A stretch of 58,860 bases of DNA. Origin: Gammaproteobacteria bacterium. Its GTDB lineage: Bacteria > Pseudomonadota > Gammaproteobacteria > Pseudomonadales > Azotimanducaceae. The DNA lies in the NCBI GenBank assembly GCA_026706665.1, contig JAPOYI010000086.1, positions 1 through 58,860 of the forward strand. The letters are read 5' to 3'. Made by a program: the position numbers and the translations under genes. The stretch's first letter is position 1. Every line of letters starts with the position of its first letter. The notes under the pieces were generated by a model. The model saw only the letters and a program-made list of their open reading frames with translations. It did no database searches and was not told where the DNA came from. Shown one piece after another: positions 55,435-58,860 of the stretch.

Positions 55435-55584
55435 ATGAGCAGACGAGGAGGAAGCGCGGGCGGTCGAGGCGGAAGATCCGGCGGTGGTAGGTCCGCGGGC
55501 GGCGGACGCCCGCCAAATGCCCCCAGCACGACCGGCAACCCGTCGGGTGGGAGGCGCGGCAACAATCCACCGCGCTCGAAGTGA
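55435..55584 (+). CDS. Gly/Arg-rich mini-protein (49 residues)
   Basis: A 49-residue ORF with AGGAG 6-7 nt upstream of ATG 55435. The sequence begins MSRRGGSAGGRGGRSGGG and is dominated by Gly, Arg and Ser in RGG-like repeats, then Pro/Asn-rich, with no acidic residue; the predicted protein is strongly basic and disordered. Such compositions bind RNA or DNA, or associate with membranes. A terminator-like hairpin follows at 55593-55625, which supports a genuine short transcription unit. No named family recognised; short low-complexity frames can arise by chance in GC-rich DNA, so confidence rests on the ribosome-binding site and hairpin. Confidence 0.55.
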   Translation: MSRRGGSAGGRGGRSGGGRSAGGGRPPNAPSTTGNPSGGRRGNNPPRSK

Positions 55585-55592
55585 TCTAATGA

Positions 55593-55625
55593 CGAAGCGG
55601 CTCCGTCGATCGCGGGGTCGCTTCG
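55593..55625 (+). terminator. Terminator-like hairpin after the mini-protein gene
   Basis: CGAAGCG (55593-55599) pairs with CGCTTCG (55619-55625), extended inward by further C-G and G-T pairs, 8 nt after the stop codon at 55584. The downstream sequence (cgtctatctt) is only weakly U-rich. Confidence 0.42.
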
Positions 55626-55781
55626 CGTCTATCTTGACGGGGGGTTCGCCCCGCTAGGACCGCCCATACCGGCACGACCGAACGCTTACCGCCTAGCAGT
55701 AATCGTCTTGCACATCTTCACGTATTTCAATCAAATCATTGGGTTGACCGCGGTTGGACTCCGACCAGAGGGTCAGGCGAA

Positions 55782-56360
55782 TCAGAACCGCTCGATATCG
55801 CCCATCACGCGGCCGATGAAGGCGATGAATACCGAAAGGTCGCTGACGTAGTGGCGGTGCCGCTGTTGTTCGACCAGTTCCCATGAGTAGCGCTTTTGCC
55901 AGAGGACCATGTCCTCGTCGAAGTACTCGAAAAAGCCGCGCAGGGACGAGATGTCTCGAGCGGGTGGCTTGTCAACCGGTGTAGTGGGCGATGGTACGTT
56001 GACGTATGCGATAAGTTCATAGCCTGCGTTGGTGGCCTGATATGTCGCTTCCAACTGCGTCCGGCATTTCGCAGGGAGCTTGTCGTGGAGGCTGACGAGA
56101 AGGTGCTCGCGCGGGAGCGGCACCTTGTTGAGGAATAGCAGCAGCTTTAGCAGCGACTCCAACGCTATGGCGAGATTGAAATGCGAGACCGTCTTCATCG
56201 AAACCCACATGTCGTGGTGGATGCGGCCCTTCATGGTTGGGACGGGGTCTTGGCTGTCATCCCGTATGCCGTGACGTTTGATCTCGGATTCGACGAGACG
56301 AGCCGTCGTCTTGAAGTCGTGGATGTTGTCGTAAAGCAAGCGGTAAGCCGAGACGTCCAT
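55782..56360 (-). CDS. Hypothetical protein, possibly HEPN-like
   Basis: 192 residues, all-helical by pattern. The centre (FNLAIALESLLKLLLFLNKV, then HLLVSLHDKLP) has the E-x-x-x-K helix followed by an H-D-L-like turn seen in HEPN-type proteins of toxin and defence systems, but the R-x4-6-H RNase motif is not evident, so the assignment is weak. Residues 130-192 carry FFEYFDEDMVLWQKRYSWE. ATG 56360 has no strong ribosome-binding site. Transcribed leftward, next to the IS110 element and possibly part of its passenger or target region. Confidence 0.6.
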   Translation of the reverse strand: MDVSAYRLLYDNIHDFKTTARLVESEIKRHGIRDDSQDPVPTMKGRIHHDMWVSMKTVSHFNLAIALESLLKLLLFLNKVPLPREHLLVSLHDKLPAKCRTQLEATYQATNAGYELIAYVNVPSPTTPVDKPPARDISSLRGFFEYFDEDMVLWQKRYSWELVEQQRHRHYVSDLSVFIAFIGRVMGDIERF

Positions 56361-56558
56361 GGTCGAGGTAGTGGCTGAGGGATTCGAAGCGTAGCAGCGG
56401 CAAGCGGTGGACGCATGGGTCCGCTGGGTTGGCTCCAGAACAGCATGCTGCCTAGTGCGTCGCTGCTGGGTGGAACCGAAGGGACCGCCGGGCGCAGATT
56501 AACACGGCCCCCCCGAGTGGCGCCGCGGGTTCGCGGGGCTCGCGATGCTCGCTACGGC
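56361..56558. other. Spacer between hypothetical gene and IS110 left flank
   Basis: About 200 bp without a gene (about 410 bp to the transposase start including the repeat). The IS110 left boundary is probably in this interval or just inside the next repeat, but no target duplication or terminal repeat identifies it. Confidence 0.35.
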
Positions 56559-56690
56559 CCCGGCAACGCCGCCCTGAAGGCGGCAACGTGATTGCGGTGC
56601 ACTGTAGCATCCCGTCATTACGCCCGCATCAGTCGCGTGCTTAGCAAACCCTTTGCCGCCACTGGCCTGGAGGCGGATCTTGCGCCCTAA
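56559..56690 (+). ncRNA. Candidate IS110 bridge-RNA/left-end region; copy 2 of the structured repeat
   Basis: Lies 80 bp upstream of the IS110-family transposase start, where IS110 elements such as IS621 encode the bridge RNA that specifies target and donor DNA. It contains GCCGCC-ctgaa-GGCGGC (56566-56582) followed by the conserved blocks also found at 54104-54230. The hairpin stem differs between copies in a compensatory way, implying selection on RNA structure. The loops and any target/donor guide could not be assigned. Confidence 0.45.
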
Positions 56691-56769
56691 TGGAATGCTC
56701 CGCCCCGCTTCATTCGGAGCGGCCTCAAGGGCCAGAATGACGGGGTTCTTCAACAACGGAGCGGAGCGA

Positions 56770-57582
56770 ATGACGAACATAGCACGGGTCGGGATCGATC
56801 TGGCGAAGCAGGTTTTCCACGTCACGGCGCTGGATGACAGCGGGGCGGTGATGGAGCGCAAGAAGCTGCGTCGGGCGGGGCTGCAGTCTTACCTGGCGCT
56901 GCTGCCGAGAGGCTGCGTGGTGGCGATGGAGGCGTGCGGCAGCGCGAACCACTGGGGCCGGTTCGCGGCTCGGCACGGGCACCGGGTGCGGCTGATGAGT
57001 CCGCAGTTCGCGGCGCCGTACGTGAAATCGAACAAGAACGACGTGAATGACGCGGACAACGAACTTCCCTACGAGGGCCGCGCGCTGCTGCGGGAGCTGG
57101 GCGACGAACTGAGGCGGCTGGACGAGCGCGTGCGCGGGTTCGACGCGCAGATCGAGGCCCTGGCTCGCCGGACGCCGGCGTGCCGGCGGCTGATGGCGAT
57201 TCCGGGCGTGGGCCAGGTGACCGCGACGGCGCTGGTCGCCGCAGTGGGAGATGCGACCCAGTTCCGCAACGGCCGGGAGATGGCCGCGTGGCTCGGCCTG
57301 GTGCCGCGGCAGCGTTCGACGGGCGGGAGACCGACCCTTCTGGGGATCAGCAAGAGAGGTGATCGCCACTTGCGGACGCTGTTGATCCCCGGCGCACGCA
57401 GAGCGCTGCTGCGCGCGCCGCGGGGGCGGGACCGGCGCAGCCGCTGGGCGGTCGCGACCAGGGAACGCCGGGGGTGGAACATCGCGGTGGTGGCTTTGGC
57501 AAACAAGAACGTGCGGGCCGCTTGGGCAGTGCTGGCGCGTGAGGCCGAGTTCGATGCCGCGCACATCGGGAAAGCCGCGTGA
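56770..57582 (+). CDS. IS110-family transposase with apparent in-frame internal deletion
   Basis: 270 residues from ATG 56770. The N-terminal RuvC-like DEDD residues are D10 (GIDLAK), E54 (VAMEACGS), D91 and D94 (KNDVNDAD). The C-terminal Transposase_20 domain has IPGVGQVTATALVAAVGD (helix-hairpin-helix) and WLGLVPRQRSTGGR with the serine of the nucleophile motif, then ISKRGDRHLRTLL. Between D96 and the Leu-rich coiled-coil linker (ALLRELGDELRRL) about 70-80 residues usually present (the K-x-D-x-x-DAEA-I-x-E-A segment through to the G-L-L-x-E-F-G region) are missing, in frame. The family average is about 340-400 residues. Probably defective. Confidence 0.88.
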   Translation: MTNIARVGIDLAKQVFHVTALDDSGAVMERKKLRRAGLQSYLALLPRGCVVAMEACGSANHWGRFAARHGHRVRLMSPQFAAPYVKSNKNDVNDADNELPYEGRALLRELGDELRRLDERVRGFDAQIEALARRTPACRRLMAIPGVGQVTATALVAAVGDATQFRNGREMAAWLGLVPRQRSTGGRPTLLGISKRGDRHLRTLLIPGARRALLRAPRGRDRRSRWAVATRERRGWNIAVVALANKNVRAAWAVLAREAEFDAAHIGKAA

Positions 57583-57766
57583 CGACGGACGATCAAGGTG
57601 CCGGGAACGCCGCCGGGAACGCCGCGTCAAGCCGCTCCGAGGCTCCTTCGCTGCGCTGCGGTCCTGCGGGTGACCCGGCGCCGCCGGCGGCGAACCGGTT
57701 GAAGATGGCCGAAAGCAAGCTTCCGGCCATCAGTGGCCCGGCCGGATAGGAATCGAATCCCGGCGG
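57583..57766. other. Downstream flank of IS110 with a long hairpin
   Basis: Contains the tandem ccgggaacgccg repeated twice (57600-57624) and GATGGCCG (57704-57711) pairing perfectly with CGGCCATC (57724-57731) around a 12-nt loop. That stem may be the element's right end or a terminator. No gene. Confidence 0.4.
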
Positions 57767-58020
57767 GTGCGCCGGGCGTTGCGTAGTGTGAAGCGGGAGT
57801 GATGGAAAACAGGTCGGACCGACACGCCAAGAGCCTGGGTAGTGACGAGGACTTCGAGTCCGCCGCCCTGATGAGGCGGGCGTGTGCGGAAACCATCGGG
57901 GCCCGGGAGTGTGACGCTCCCAGCGAGAGGCCGGATATATGTCTGCAACGACCTCATCCGCACGTCATAGCGACACTGGCGCAACCCGGTCGACACTGAG
58001 CGTTGGAACGAACAGGCGTC
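57767..58020 (+). ncRNA. Structured stretch resembling the 5' domain I of a group II intron (tentative)
   Basis: Begins GTGCGCC, the 5'-end consensus of many bacterial group II introns (GUGYG). It then shows a series of paired segments: GTCGG-a-CCGAC, GGACT-tcg-AGTCC, CGCC...GGCG and GGGAG...CTCCC, with GGAAACC between. No reverse-transcriptase ORF and no domain V sequence occur in the remaining window, so it would be a truncated or dispersed intron. The assignment rests on pattern and recollection and needs a covariance-model search. Confidence 0.3.
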
Positions 58021-58100
58021 GGAGGCTTGTGTCCCCGGCGAGCGGCATCGCTGCCCCCACGTTTGCGGTTCGGCCTTGCATACGGCGGGCGGAGCATATA
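58021..58100. other. Unassigned sequence between structured elements
   Basis: No gene or clear structure. It may belong to the preceding structured stretch. Confidence 0.25.
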
Positions 58101-58181
58101 CGTCACTACCGGAATCCGCGCGCGTTCGCTTCGGGCCCCGCAGGAATTGCTACGTCCTGCGACTATCGGCGAGTAGTGACG
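58101..58181. repeat. Palindromic ~80-bp element, copy 2 (see 54231)
   Basis: CGTCACTAC (58101-58109) and GTAGTGACG (58173-58181) are exact 9-bp inverted repeats with 63 bp between; the left arm continues CGGAATCCGCGC as in copy 1 and TGCGAC recurs on the right. Immediately after it lies a perfect hairpin, GGGGGA-atcaaa-TCCCCC (58189-58206). Confidence 0.62.
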
Positions 58182-58539
58182 GGTCGCCGGGGGAATCAAA
58201 TCCCCCACATCGATACGCTTGGACTAATAGGTTCGAAGCGGCGCTCTGATGCTCGTGTCTCCCAACGTCCCAACATGCCCACAGAACGAACACCGCAACG
58301 GGTTGTAGCACAAACCCCACCAAGACCGCCGAACCGCCAGCGAAGCACCACCGTGCCCTGTCGTCGTCGCCGCGCCTGCTCAACCAGATTGTGTTCCTAG
58401 GGATCCATCAGTCCTGCGACTTGGCCTGAATCCACTCGTACGCCGTCAAGGTCGACCCGGTTTGACGTAACAAAATCCTTCTCATCACGGCGGGAAGCGC
58501 CAGCGGGGATGGCCGCCCGAACACTTCGCAGGTTGAAAC
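58182..58539. other. Gene-free region with one hairpin
   Basis: About 360 bp. The hairpin at 58189-58206 (6-bp stem) has a tRNA T-arm-like look but a wrong loop. A leftward 77-codon frame (58150-58383) with a hydrophobic stretch (FAGGSAVLVGFVLQPVAVFV) overlaps the palindromic element; I do not support it as a gene. Confidence 0.35.
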
Positions 58540-58836
58540 TTATGGGCGGACTGGCACCGGGGTTGCGCGGCCGGGATGTCCCCTCAGACTAAGGAAGCCG
58601 AGCCAGTGCAGGGCCAGCCCCGCCGAAAGGAGGATCGGACCGGCGAGTCCGATGGTGATGTTGTCTACAAGCTGCCTTTTGACCTCTCCATATCCGAGCG
58701 AAAACACAAGCTCCCGAATGCGCGGATCGTCCGTCGCCCCGCCGTGCGCGTCCGCGATCGCTTGGGCCACGCGGGGTTCCGCGTACATGAGCGTGGCGAA
58801 CCATACTAGTGTACAGTCGCATAAATACCTAGTCAT
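58540..58836 (-). CDS. Small hypothetical protein with one membrane helix
   Basis: 98 residues from ATG 58836 (ATG 58788 possible). Residues ~60-82 (ITIGLAGPILLSAGLALHWLGF) form a hydrophobic helix; the rest is polar with no recognised domain. The region upstream is AT-rich (tagtgtacagtcgcataaatacc), compatible with a promoter at the right edge. No family recognised and no neighbours to judge it by. Confidence 0.42.
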   Translation of the reverse strand: MTRYLCDCTLVWFATLMYAEPRVAQAIADAHGGATDDPRIRELVFSLGYGEVKRQLVDNITIGLAGPILLSAGLALHWLGFLSLRGHPGRATPVPVRP

Positions 58837-58860
58837 TATTTTGGCATGCCTCCAGCGCCT

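Larger units (their letters stand above)
56559..57600 (+). mobile_element. IS110-family insertion sequence (ends approximate)
   Basis: Composed of the structured left flank and the transposase at 56770-57582. IS110 elements lack terminal inverted repeats and make no or short target duplications, so the ends cannot be fixed from the sequence. The transposase carries an internal deletion, so this copy is likely inactive. Confidence 0.6.

Noticed and set aside
57740-57770. tRNA-like T-arm (gaatcgaatccc) near 57750
   Set aside because: No acceptor, anticodon or D arm can be built on either strand around it.
58189-58206. Hairpin GGGGGA-atcaaa-TCCCCC as a tRNA T-arm or tmRNA end
   Set aside because: Loop lacks the TTC start and no other tRNA arms are present.
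58150-58383. 77-codon leftward frame with a hydrophobic segment
   Set aside because: Overlaps the palindromic element and has no ribosome-binding site or similarity; kept only as a note.

Overview
The window is high-GC bacterial DNA from a Gram-negative organism: four TonB-dependent outer-membrane receptors, periplasmic and Tat-type signal peptides, a polyphosphate kinase/exopolyphosphatase pair and malate synthase G. Together these best fit a gammaproteobacterium, an inference from gene content only. Many PhyH-type (phytanoyl-CoA dioxygenase family) oxygenases, sulfatases and toxin-antitoxin systems recall marine or host-associated (for example sponge-associated) lineages, but nothing in the sequence proves that. 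I saw no tRNA, rRNA or CRISPR array.

Region 1 (1-17.1 kb) is built around four TonB receptors (1-1798 partial, 2646-5462, 6381-8906, 14352-17132) with a GFA-like protein, a short-chain dehydrogenase, a leftward run of three PhyH-type dioxygenases, a Gfo/Idh/MocA oxidoreductase and a tandem NTF2-like protein. Region 2 (17.3-36.7 kb) is a mostly rightward catabolic cluster: dioxygenase, two sulfatases, dioxygenase, TIM-barrel epimerase, solute-binding protein, aldo/keto reductase, third sulfatase, second aldo/keto reductase, dioxygenase and a Tat-exported PNPOx-like protein. It is followed by another dioxygenase and a formylglycine-generating enzyme (FGE) with both active-site cysteines. The three sulfatases carry the Cys-x-Pro-x-Arg motif that FGE matures. 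No glycoside hydrolase or polysaccharide lyase is present, so the cluster probably handles small sulfated molecules rather than polymers. An AbiE-type toxin-antitoxin pair sits on the opposite strand inside it (23.5-25.1 kb), and a DUF4143-type ATPase fused to a large helical C-terminal module sits next to the FGE gene.

Region 3 (36.8-52.8 kb) is more ordinary: enoyl-CoA hydratase, a heteromeric pair of ABC exporter half-transporters, a frameshifted tautomerase, a DASS-family carboxylate transporter, a truncated DUF524-type nuclease, a FitAB toxin-antitoxin pair with twin palindromic operators, malate synthase G, a flavin reductase, Ppx/GppA, PPK1 and a small membrane protein.

Region 4 (52.8-58.9 kb) is gene-poor and full of mobile debris: a frameshifted integrase N-terminus, a run of hairpins, a structured repeat found twice (54.1 kb, and 56.6 kb just upstream of an IS110-family transposase), two copies of an approximately 80-bp palindromic element, the IS110 transposase with an apparent in-frame deletion, and a structured stretch that could be the 5' part of a group II intron. 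Small genes here encode a secreted Cys-rich protein, a 49-residue Gly/Arg-rich protein and a possible HEPN-like protein. The most unusual observations are the repeat shared with the IS110 left flank, with a compensatory-looking stem, and the sulfatase/dioxygenase/FGE cluster.
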